A stretch of 5,519 nucleotides of DNA from JAFAQB01 sp045808425 (GTDB lineage Archaea > Thermoproteota > Nitrososphaeria > Nitrososphaerales > Nitrososphaeraceae), in NCBI GenBank assembly GCA_045808425.1, contig JBJMFM010000031.1, positions 1-5,519 of the forward strand, written 5' to 3'. Below are positions 1 through 3,850 of the stretch, piece by piece; within the stretch, counting starts at the first letter, position 1, and each line of letters opens with the position of its first letter. Made by a program: the position numbers and the translations under genes. The notes under the pieces are model-generated. The model saw nothing but the letters and a program-made list of their open reading frames with translations. It did not search any database and was not told the origin of the DNA.

Positions 1-200
1 AACACTGATGCTATTGCCTCATCGTTTGGAGCTTCAACCATCGCTACCATGTCATATCTTCCGATTGTATAATAGAAGCCAAGAGATTTACCACCTGCTT
101 TTTCTATTGCATTTTCAAATGATTTAGCTCGTTTTACAGTAGCTTTCACATTTTTTATCCCCTGAGCAGTCCAATTCAATAGTACGATATACCTTGGCAT
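1..200 (-). CDS. GYD domain-containing protein (partial, N-terminal part)
   Basis: The reverse strand from the ATG at 200 reads 66 open codons to the window edge, so the C-terminus is missing. The protein begins MPRYIVLLNWTAQGIKNVK and contains YYTIGRYDMV at about residues 43-52, then VEAPNDEAIA. This matches the GYD family (Pfam GYD), named for a conserved Gly-x-Tyr-Asp motif, seen here as GRYD at 47-50. These are small ferredoxin-like alpha/beta proteins of about 95-100 residues, so roughly two thirds is present. Their biochemical role is not established; they are usually soluble and cytoplasmic. The start is supported by a TATA-like element about 35 bp upstream, implying a very short leader. 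No partner gene is visible: the next gene upstream is a truncated HTH protein. Family call confident, function unknown. Confidence 0.88.
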   Translation of the reverse strand, partial: MPRYIVLLNWTAQGIKNVKATVKRAKSFENAIEKAGGKSLGFYYTIGRYDMVAMVEAPNDEAIASV

Positions 201-230
201 TTTTATAATTCAATGAATAAAGGAATATGG

Positions 231-240
231 ATATATATAA
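231..240 (-). promoter_or_regulatory. TATA box for the GYD gene
   Basis: On the reverse strand this reads TTATATATAT, centred about 35 bp before the ATG at 200. Archaeal transcription starts about 25 bp downstream of such a box, which would give a leader of roughly 10 nt. No Shine-Dalgarno sequence is visible before this start. Inferred from sequence only. Confidence 0.5.
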
Positions 241-245
241 ATACG

Positions 246-428
246 TCATATTTTATTATTTGGAGTTAAGATGTCTCTATTAACAGTAACTAATCCAACT
301 TGCAATACTTGTGATATCTCTCTTTGACTATATCCTTTGCTGCAAAGCTCTTGTACTTTATCTCTTCTCCATTGTATCTGTAACTGTTCTTGATTGCGCT
401 GTTCCATGACTGAGCTCAAATGTTCCAT
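246..428 (-). CDS. Truncated helix-turn-helix DNA-binding protein (copy B)
   Basis: The 60-residue ORF has a short N-terminal lead (a second Met at residue 8 is an alternative start) and then RRDKVQELCSKGYSQREISQVLQVGLVTVNRDI at about 21-53. This has the pattern of a sigma-70 region 4 / resolvase-type HTH: helix 2 around SQREISQVL, turn at QVG, recognition helix around LVTVNRDI. Related archaeal proteins as I recall them continue with a 'YLRQQA' helix and a further C-terminal region. Here the homology stops directly after RDI and seven unrelated residues follow to the TGA. It is in the same frame as copy A upstream, separated only by TAG-GAA. Probably a relic that could at most encode a bare HTH. 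DNA target and role unknown. The HTH call is good; functionality is doubtful. Confidence 0.6.
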   Translation of the reverse strand: MEHLSSVMEQRNQEQLQIQWRRDKVQELCSKGYSQREISQVLQVGLVTVNRDILTPNNKI

Positions 429-431
429 TTC

Positions 432-605
432 CTACGAGTAATTTTCATGACGCGTTCCATTTTTATGCTTAACATTATAGCTCGATACCGTGGCTGAATC
501 TACTTCCAGCTCTTTAGCTATCTCATAACCCTTCATTCCTCTAGTCAAAAAAGCAAATACCTTTTGTCTCCGTTCATCAATAGCTGATCTGTTATTCGGT
601 GGCAT
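432..605 (-). CDS. Truncated helix-turn-helix DNA-binding protein (copy A)
   Basis: The 57-residue ORF starts at ATG 605 (MPPNNRSAIDERRQKVF) and is too short for ordinary ORF calling. An HTH lies at about residues 12-43: helix 1 RRQKVFAFLTRG, helix 2 YEIAKELEV, recognition helix DSATVSSY. It is paralogous in pattern to copy B and to the pseudogene at 3592-3742. After the recognition helix the sequence changes to a polar tail (NVKHKNGTRHENYS) and ends at TAG 432-434. The frame then continues through GAA into the ATG of copy B, so 246-605 is one frame with one stop. A TATA-like sequence lies 16-25 bp upstream (621-630). The HTH is visible in the sequence; truncation relative to full-length relatives is my inference. 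Confidence 0.5.
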   Translation of the reverse strand: MPPNNRSAIDERRQKVFAFLTRGMKGYEIAKELEVDSATVSSYNVKHKNGTRHENYS

Positions 606-795
606 GTTGCTTGCAGTTATTGCATATAACTACGCAAAGCTAAAACTTTTTTGCATATAGATATGACACGTAGCAAGTAAAAGCCTATTTTTTAATTGCG
701 TTTATATTGGAACCTATGATAACGCTATCAGCCAAGTGACACCAAGTTTTTTGTAGAGAGTAAAATTACTAAACAAAGTCTAGAATATTGTTTGT
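606..795. other. AT-rich intergenic stretch without a recognisable gene
   Basis: Six-frame reading shows only short frames without family resemblance. No tRNA-like T-loop, long repeat or clear terminator was seen. It separates the HTH pair from the terminase-like remnant and may hold the promoter of the HTH pair at its left end. Confidence 0.5.
621..630 (-). promoter_or_regulatory. Possible TATA box for HTH copy A
   Basis: The reverse strand reads GTTATATGCA, centred about 21 bp before ATG 605. That is slightly closer than the 24-26 bp seen for other leaderless genes in this window. A second AT-rich candidate (CTATATGC) lies near 650-657. Weak evidence. Confidence 0.25.
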
Positions 796-1089
796 CTACC
801 CCTCAATTGTAGTTAGTTGGCCATTGTCATCGCTGTTCTTGTCATTATTAGTTGAATCCAAGGCTAGTCTTTTCTGATGTTGTGCCATAAACTCTGAGAT
901 ACCAAGTCCCGTTGCTTTCTTAATCCATAGATGTTTCTTGTTAGGATTAATGTTACCACTTTCGATATCAGATGAAGATGCAATCAATGAATCAAAGATT
1001 ATTTTCTCATAATCATAAAGAGGCTTATCAACACTATCTTTCTGAGGTAGTCCAATAATGTGATTAAAGCAGCAATCTCCGTGAGAAAA
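796..1089 (-). pseudogene. Terminase-like ATPase fragment with foreign C-terminal tail
   Basis: The open reverse frame runs from just after a TGA at 1090-1092 to the TAG at 796-798. It reads FSHGDCCFNHIIGLPQ, then DKPLYDYEKIIFDSL, then KHLWIKKATGLGISEFM. This resembles the N-terminal part of terminase-large-subunit-like ATPases carried in these archaeal genomes: a 'FNHIIGLP...DYEKIIFDSL' lead followed by a Walker-A-like loop, here KKATGLGIS, with a non-canonical P-loop. Relatives continue for several hundred residues after 'EFM'. Here the similarity stops near position 885 and a polar tail (AQHQKRLALDSTNNDKNSDDNGQ...) ends the frame. Only TTG at 987 offers a start, and it would omit the conserved lead. 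The 5' end overlaps the membrane-protein fragment in another frame. The terminase assignment is from memory of the family and moderate; the truncation is clear. Confidence 0.5.
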
Positions 1090-1174
1090 TCAACGTCAAG
1101 ACCATTGTTCCTACTATTCCAATTGTTTGTGCTATACTCAGCATGTCAGAAAATCCTATTATTCCTTCAACCAT
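1064..1174 (-). pseudogene. Truncated single-span membrane protein (N-terminal fragment)
   Basis: The 36-residue ORF from ATG 1174 reads MVEGIIGFSDMLSIAQ, then TIGIVGTMVLTLIFSRR and stops. Residues about 13-31 form one hydrophobic segment followed by basic residues (SRR), so a single membrane helix with a cytoplasmic basic flank is likely. I recall archaeal proteins with a near-identical N-terminus (LSIAQ..GIVGT..LTL.FSRRQ) that continue into a soluble coiled region of 100 or more residues. Here the frame ends in LLL-TAA where it runs into the terminase-like fragment, so only the anchor remains. A TATA element 24 bp upstream of ATG 1174 has survived. Function unknown; transcription possible, a useful product doubtful. 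Confidence 0.5.
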
Positions 1175-1193
1175 TAGGCAAATGGAATAATTG

Positions 1194-1203
1194 TTTATAA
1201 TAA
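1194..1203 (-). promoter_or_regulatory. TATA box for the truncated membrane-protein ORF
   Basis: The reverse strand reads TTATTATAAA, centred about 24 bp before ATG 1174. This places the predicted transcription start at the ATG itself (leaderless). It supports 1174 as the genuine ancestral start. Confidence 0.5.
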
Positions 1204-1249
1204 GCATTATCGACAGAGGAAATACTAATACATAATCAAATTCTCTTCT

Positions 1250-1363
1250 TCAGAAAATATGGTTTATTGTAGCCGCTGTTATTTCTCCAGCTTGCTCTTC
1301 GTGTTTCTCTTCTCCTAGCTGCTCTTCATCTTCATCTTCATCATATGAGGTTCTTGATTCTTT
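1250..1363 (-). pseudogene. Acidic low-complexity coding remnant
   Basis: Between a TAA at 1364-1366 and a TGA at 1250-1252 the reverse strand is open and reads KESRTSYDEDEDEEQLGEEK, then HEEQAGEITAATINHIF. There is no start codon in this frame. Immediately upstream another reverse frame (about 1364-1415) reads NNVEVSSEEEDKHSNKK with the same acidic/lysine character, so one frameshift would join them. The Asp/Glu tract is encoded by a CTTCAT-type triplet repeat. It lies between the 109-residue membrane protein and the truncated membrane fragment and could be a decayed tail of either, or a separate gene. No family recognised. Confidence 0.3.
1324..1344. repeat. CTTCAT hexamer microsatellite
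   Basis: Three tandem CTTCAT units followed by CAT. On the reverse strand it encodes the Glu/Asp run of the acidic remnant (YDEDEDEEQ). Such tracts expand and contract by slippage, which could explain the nearby loss of frame. Confidence 0.7.
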
Positions 1364-1429
1364 TTATTGCTGTGTTTGTCTTCTTCTTCTGAAGAGACTT
1401 CAACATTGTTTATACAATGCAATAGTATT

Positions 1430-1759
1430 CTATTGTGTATTGTACCTTTCAATTATGGCGTCAATCTTTTTATCCAAATTAAATATTTGACTGAGGAGTT
1501 TATCCTGATGTTTTTGGAATTGCTGCATTGATTTTAAGACTTTATCATGATTTTCTTCGAGTTCATTTATGCGTCTGAGAGTCTCATCTTGCTTAATAGA
1601 AGTTTTCTTCTGCATGTTATAGATCCACCAGCTTATTACTGCGCCAACTACCGCTCCTAATGCAATACTTAGATATGTACTTGAGGTGTTTGTCATATCA
1701 ATACAATTGTGGGTAATTTCAGGCACGCATCCCCAAATTGCAAGAATTTGAAATAACAT
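1430..1759 (-). CDS. Small membrane-anchored coiled-coil protein, function unknown
   Basis: The 109-residue ORF starts at ATG 1759. Residues about 29-47 (YLSIALGAVVGAVISWWIY) form one clear transmembrane helix rich in small residues. From about 55 to 105 the protein is charged with heptad-like spacing of Leu/Ile (LRRINELEENHDKVLKSM, then KHQDKLLSQIFNLDKKID), suggesting a cytoplasmic coiled coil that may oligomerise. Met22, just before TNTSSTYLSIALG, would give an 88-residue protein that begins directly ahead of the membrane helix, as I recall for archaeal relatives. The first 21 residues include a hydrophobic stretch (LFQILAIWG) and may not be translated. A TATA-like box 34 bp before ATG 1759 favours the longer form or a leader. 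A 10-bp inverted repeat covers the first start codon. Likely intact; no function can be assigned. Confidence 0.65.
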   Translation of the reverse strand: MLFQILAIWGCVPEITHNCIDMTNTSSTYLSIALGAVVGAVISWWIYNMQKKTSIKQDETLRRINELEENHDKVLKSMQQFQKHQDKLLSQIFNLDKKIDAIIERYNTQ

Positions 1760-1778
1760 AGTATTACAATGTTATTTC
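1750..1778. repeat. 10-bp perfect inverted repeat over the start codon
   Basis: GAAATAACAT at 1750-1759 and its exact reverse complement ATGTTATTTC at 1769-1778 are separated by 9 bp. The left arm contains the ATG (reverse strand, 1757-1759) of the 109-residue membrane protein, and the right arm lies between that ATG and its TATA box. The position suits a dimeric repressor operator or a hairpin at the start codon; a chance AT-rich palindrome is possible. Confidence 0.6.
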
Positions 1779-1786
1779 GTTCTTGA

Positions 1787-1939
1787 TGTTATAATTTACT
1801 CTTTTTTGCTGGTTTTAGAAGTAAGCTAAAGAAAAAAGCTAATCTAAAAAGGTGTCACTTCTGCAAATTAGAATTTTCTACTAATAAGGAAAGAGCAGAA
1901 CATGAACTAACATGGTATATTCATTCAATTTCAAAGTAG
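1787..1939 (+). pseudogene. C2H2-like zinc-finger protein remnant
   Basis: The forward frame from after the TGA at 1784-1786 to the TAG at 1937-1939 has no ATG, GTG or TTG start. Its conserved part is KRCHFCKLEFSTNKERAEHE followed by LTWYIHSISK. It resembles short archaeal zinc fingers of the form C-x2-C-x12-H-x(4-5)-H, seen in these genomes as '...F.....RAEHE..WH'. Here the residue after Trp is Tyr rather than His, though a His two residues later could still ligate zinc. The upstream part is a lysine-rich stretch overlapping the opposite-strand promoter of the membrane protein. Without a start codon it is most likely a decayed C-terminal piece of a larger protein. Confidence 0.4.
1789..1798 (-). 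promoter_or_regulatory. TATA box for the 109-residue membrane protein
   Basis: The reverse strand reads TAAATTATAA, centred about 34 bp before ATG 1759. The spacing matches the box of the GYD gene and predicts a leader of about 8-10 nt. Confidence 0.45.
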
Positions 1940-2088
1940 TACACAGGTTATTTGTAATATGCTATCTTCTGTAAATACCACTTTGAATTATGTTATATCA
2001 TTAGCTGAGTCATCTTTATCCTTTTGTTATTATTGGCTAGATCGTGGTTTAAGAATATCTCGTTTTGACTTTAAACCGTATTAATGAA
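1940..2088. other. Intergenic stretch without a recognisable gene
   Basis: All six frames are closed every few dozen bases. A short reverse frame (SKRDILKPRSSQ, then two stops) has no recognisable family. No structured RNA or long repeat was seen. Confidence 0.5.
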
Positions 2089-2301
2089 TCATTTCCCTAC
2101 TAGTTCATTGTTGTATGTATCTGCAAACCCATACTGATACCCTGAACAATAATCTTGATGGCTTGCCTGTGGATCAATGCTGCTATCACAGTCAACATCG
2201 TCTGGACTCATCCTAGTGCCAGTAGGAGGGGTAGTAACTTATACTGATTTGGCGTCTGCTACTCATTTTGCATATCCTTGATCATGTAAGATCATCGATA
2301 C
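2089..2301 (-). pseudogene. Secreted 'GY..G' repeat protein pseudogene with two in-frame stops
   Basis: One reverse frame ending at TGA 2089-2091 reads, from upstream, HDQGYAK-stop-VADAKSV-stop-VTTPPTGTRMSPDDVDCD, then SSIDPQASHQDYCSGYQYGF and ADTYNNELVGK. Both internal stops (TGA 2263-2265, TAA 2239-2241) interrupt an otherwise continuous pattern. The pattern resembles small exported proteins common in soil ammonia-oxidising archaea, with repeated 'GY..G..DA' motifs and a pair of cysteines ('DCD...DYCSGY..GF'). The signal peptide and N-terminus are missing. An ATG at 2211 leaves a 40-residue ORF that keeps both cysteines but no export signal. Another frame just upstream (GIGDWGDEYR) may be the continuation after a frameshift. 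Function of the family unknown. The pseudogene call rests on two stops and an absent signal peptide. Confidence 0.5.
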
Positions 2302-2355
2302 TCATCGCCCCAATCTCCGATTCCCTGAAGGTAGCATAGTGCTATCGAATATATT

Positions 2356-2856
2356 CTAAATCTGTACGTTTGTTTTACCTGTCTGTTTACTATTATCCCA
2401 AGCAGAATAATATATTGGACTAATTTCTAAGACAACTAGTTGGCCTTTTTTCTGGCCATCTAATAATGTCTGAGCGCTTGGATGTTGTAAATTTCCTAAA
2501 TATTTAATCAATATCTTTTCTGCGATAGGAATGTTAAAGTTTACGTCTTCATGTATCTTCACACTGCCCTTTCCACGTACTCCTTTGTACGGAGGGTTTT
2601 GATCATCTATGCAGAAGTAAATCATTTCATTGTTTCTAAGATTATATGATTTCTTTGACTGTTTTCCGGTTTGAAGGTACAACTTATTTGTAAAAGCGTC
2701 ATAATAATACCATGCTGGATGGATATTTGCATGGCCATTTTGATCCACTGTTCCAAGATGTAAAATTAGTGTTCCGCTTGTTAAGATATCTTTTGTCTCT
2801 TGTTCAGTTAATGATATACCAAAGTAAGGATTAGCATTTAAAATTTTCAATGACAA
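2356..2856 (-). CDS. Pyridoxamine 5'-phosphate oxidase family (FMN split-barrel) protein
   Basis: The protein matches the PNPOx-like split-barrel flavoprotein family: FGISLTEQETKDIL (helix before the barrel), LHLGTVDQNGHANIHPAWYY (first strands), LYLQTGKQSKKSYNLRNN (typical phosphate/FMN-contact strand and helix), IYFCIDDQNPPYKGVRGKGSVKI (core strands) and LEISPIYYSAWD near the end. Such soluble proteins bind FMN or F420 and act as small oxidoreductases or flavin chaperones; the substrate cannot be read from the sequence. The frame is open upstream to a GTG at 2913 (185 residues). However, a TATA box lies inside that extension, at 2884-2893, so the first 19 codons are probably untranscribed. 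I choose TTG 2856 (166 residues), 32 bp from the box; TTG 2850 is nearly as good. Stands alone, about 50 bp before the repeat-protein pseudogene. Confidence 0.82.
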   Translation of the reverse strand: MSLKILNANPYFGISLTEQETKDILTSGTLILHLGTVDQNGHANIHPAWYYYDAFTNKLYLQTGKQSKKSYNLRNNEMIYFCIDDQNPPYKGVRGKGSVKIHEDVNFNIPIAEKILIKYLGNLQHPSAQTLLDGQKKGQLVVLEISPIYYSAWDNSKQTGKTNVQI

Positions 2857-2883
2857 TCTTACCAGATTGGCTACATTTATGTA

Positions 2884-2893
2884 TATATTTATA
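2884..2893 (-). promoter_or_regulatory. TATA box for the split-barrel flavoprotein gene
   Basis: The reverse strand reads TATAAATATA, the best TATA consensus in the window. It is centred 32 bp before TTG 2856, the same spacing class as the GYD gene and the 109-residue protein. Its position argues against the upstream GTG start at 2913. Confidence 0.55.
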
Positions 2894-2967
2894 CAATCTC
2901 CTTGATACTTCACCTTGTTCTATTCCACACTACACTGTACAAGTTTTTCCTTCCATTTCGACTTTTT

Positions 2968-3096
2968 TTAATAATGGAATAAATTGATTCTATCAAGTTC
3001 TCTTTGGAATTTTTCATTAGCAGTTATCACTACACTAAGGCTAGTAGCAGCCAGTCTTCTTCTCCTTACAACCACATATCTTTGCAATTGTTGCAA
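2968..3096 (-). CDS. Doubtful 42-residue ORF
   Basis: From TTG 3096 the reverse strand reads a 42-residue peptide: QQLQRYVVVRRRRLAATSLS, then VVITANEKFQRELDRINLFHY, ending at TAA 2968-2970. Composition is protein-like (basic middle, amphipathic charged end) but no family is recognised. There is no ATG, TATA box or ribosome site close by. It follows the zinc-protein gene on the same strand and may be noise or the end of a decayed gene. The same 250-bp stretch has two long opposite-strand frames that look like shadows. Confidence 0.2.
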   Translation of the reverse strand: MQQLQRYVVVRRRRLAATSLSVVITANEKFQRELDRINLFHY

Positions 3097-3169
3097 AAGC
3101 TACTTCTGCACCAACAATGTTCATGTTTATTTCTCATTCTCAATAATACAGTTACAGCCCATTTCGACC

Positions 3170-3415
3170 CTAACCAGGCATTTGAAGTAGACTTTTGTTG
3201 TAAATTGGAATAAGTTTTAATGTATTTTCGTTGCAAATCGGGCATTTAGAAACTGCATCGTCATTTGATAAATCATGTAGTGACGAGGATGATGATAATG
3301 ACGAAGCACACCAGAAACATGACTCACATAACATGAAATCTATTTGTTTGAAAATTGTTGTTTTCTTATCGTAGTCTAAATTTGTCCGAGTTTCAATAAA
3401 ACCTTCAACGTTCAT
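3170..3415 (-). CDS. Small cysteine-rich zinc-binding protein
   Basis: The 81-residue protein starts MNVEGFIETRTNLDYDKKTT and carries two cysteine knuckles: C30-E-S-C33-F-W-C36 (in FMLCESCFWCASSL) and C58-P-I-C61 (in SKCPICNENTLKLIPI). Together they form a likely zinc-ribbon site, with Cys36 as a spare or alternative ligand. Between them is a serine-rich linker (SSLSSSSSLHDLSNDD, residues 38-53). I recognise the 'FKQ.DFMLCE.CFWCAS...KCPIC....L..IPI' pattern from soil ammonia-oxidising archaea, where it is a hypothetical protein; partner and role are unknown. It lacks a DNA-binding helix or membrane span. Before the ATG, GGGGAGGT sits 5 nt upstream as a strong Shine-Dalgarno match, unusual in this window, while a TATA box 25 bp upstream would give a leaderless message. 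Intact and probably expressed. Confidence 0.75.
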   Translation of the reverse strand: MNVEGFIETRTNLDYDKKTTIFKQIDFMLCESCFWCASSLSSSSSLHDLSNDDAVSKCPICNENTLKLIPIYNKSLLQMPG

Positions 3416-3420
3416 TCACT

Positions 3421-3428
3421 ACCTCCCC
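3421..3428 (-). promoter_or_regulatory. Strong Shine-Dalgarno site for the zinc protein
   Basis: The reverse strand reads GGGGAGGT ending 5 nt before ATG 3415. It is the only gene in the window with such a site. It can act only if transcription begins upstream of about 3430, which favours the distal TATA box. Confidence 0.5.
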
Positions 3429-3435
3429 TAGTCTG

Positions 3436-3444
3436 TATAAAATA
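3436..3444 (-). promoter_or_regulatory. Proximal TATA box for the zinc protein
   Basis: The reverse strand reads TATTTTATA, centred 25 bp before ATG 3415, which predicts leaderless transcription at the ATG. It competes with the distal element at 3485-3495. Confidence 0.4.
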
Positions 3445-3484
3445 CTAGTACTTTTTTCTTGAAGCATTAACCATATGAACATTC

Positions 3485-3495
3485 TATATAATATA
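3485..3495 (-). promoter_or_regulatory. Distal TATA box for the zinc protein
   Basis: The reverse strand reads TATATTATATA. Transcription from it would start near 3466 and give a leader of about 50 nt containing the Shine-Dalgarno site. Confidence 0.35.
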
Positions 3496-3560
3496 CGTGT
3501 TATAGTGGATTCTCAGAAGTGTGCTACATTCTGTGCTATTGAAAATAAGTACATTAAGCG

Positions 3561-3604
3561 AAGACAGCATGTAAATATAATCAAATTTGCCTTATTGCTG
3601 TCTT
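3561..3604. repeat. 9-bp inverted repeat next to the HTH pseudogene
   Basis: AAGACAGCA (3561-3569) and TGCTGTCTT (3596-3604) are perfect reverse complements separated by 26 bp. The right arm encodes the RQQ residues of the HTH remnant, and TAA 3592-3594 lies just inside the loop. Could be a rearrangement footprint or chance. Confidence 0.4.
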
Positions 3605-3742
3605 AAGTAATCAGAATCTTTGCTAGTAGATAAGTGAATCTACTAGCAATGTGCTAGCTATCTCTGTTTGGCTCAAGCCTCTAGTCATCATCTCTACTAC
3701 TTTGGACCTACGCCATTCTAATTGTTCAGCTTTTGTGCTCAA
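3592..3742 (-). pseudogene. Frameshifted helix-turn-helix pseudogene (copy C)
   Basis: From TTG 3742 the reverse strand reads STKAEQLEWRRSKVVEMMTR, then GLSQTEIASTLLVDS, and hits TAG 3623-3625 after 39 residues. Shifting frame by one base at about 3631 restores STSKDSDYLRQQ, the expected 'S..RD..YLRQQ' continuation of this family, before a second stop (TAA 3592-3594). The HTH (RRSKVVEMMTRGLSQTEIASTLLVD) is the closest relative in the window of copies A and B, especially B. The initiation codon TTG may be a decayed ATG. A TATA box 24 bp upstream survives. Full-length relatives as I recall them continue well beyond 'YLRQQA', so both the frameshift and the truncation disable it. Identity by pattern; target unknown. 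Confidence 0.6.
3620..3649. repeat. 12-bp perfect palindrome inside HTH copy C
   Basis: TTGCTAGTAGAT (3620-3631) and ATCTACTAGCAA (3638-3649) are exact reverse complements with a 6-base loop (AAGTGA). It sits exactly where the HTH copy C reading frame breaks. A hairpin at this site could have promoted the indel, or the indel could have created the symmetry. Confidence 0.65.
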
Positions 3743-3761
3743 AGTTCAGAAATTTCCTTCG

Positions 3762-3771
3762 TAAATATTAT
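3762..3771 (-). promoter_or_regulatory. Surviving TATA box of HTH copy C
   Basis: The reverse strand reads ATAATATTTA, centred 24 bp before TTG 3742. This predicts a leaderless start at the TTG and supports it as the ancestral initiation site. Confidence 0.4.
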
Positions 3772-3850
3772 GCGGTTCAGATTTTTAGCTTTATCTGCCT
3801 ATTTGTATGCTGCTCTGGGTACAATGCAAGGCAATGTACTCATCGCACTA

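Noticed and set aside
246..605. HTH pair as an intact transposase or toxin-antitoxin module
   Set aside because: No catalytic domain, inverted terminal repeats or toxin-like partner is visible, and both ORFs look truncated after the HTH.
734..1860. 10-bp inverted pair AAGTGACACC (734-743) and GGTGTCACTT (1851-1860) flanking the debris region
   Set aside because: A window of this size is expected to hold over ten chance 10-bp inverted pairs, and the arms do not extend, so they are not credible element ends.
1787..2088. Possible structured RNA in the gene-poor stretch
   Set aside because: No GC-rich stems, tRNA T-loop or riboswitch-like core could be found by eye; the sequence is uniformly AT-rich.
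2984..3213. Two overlapping forward ORFs of 68 and 69 residues
   Set aside because: They lie in two frames of the same AT-rich DNA, are Ser/Leu/Thr-rich without family motifs, overlap the end of the zinc gene on the other strand, and show no clear forward promoter.
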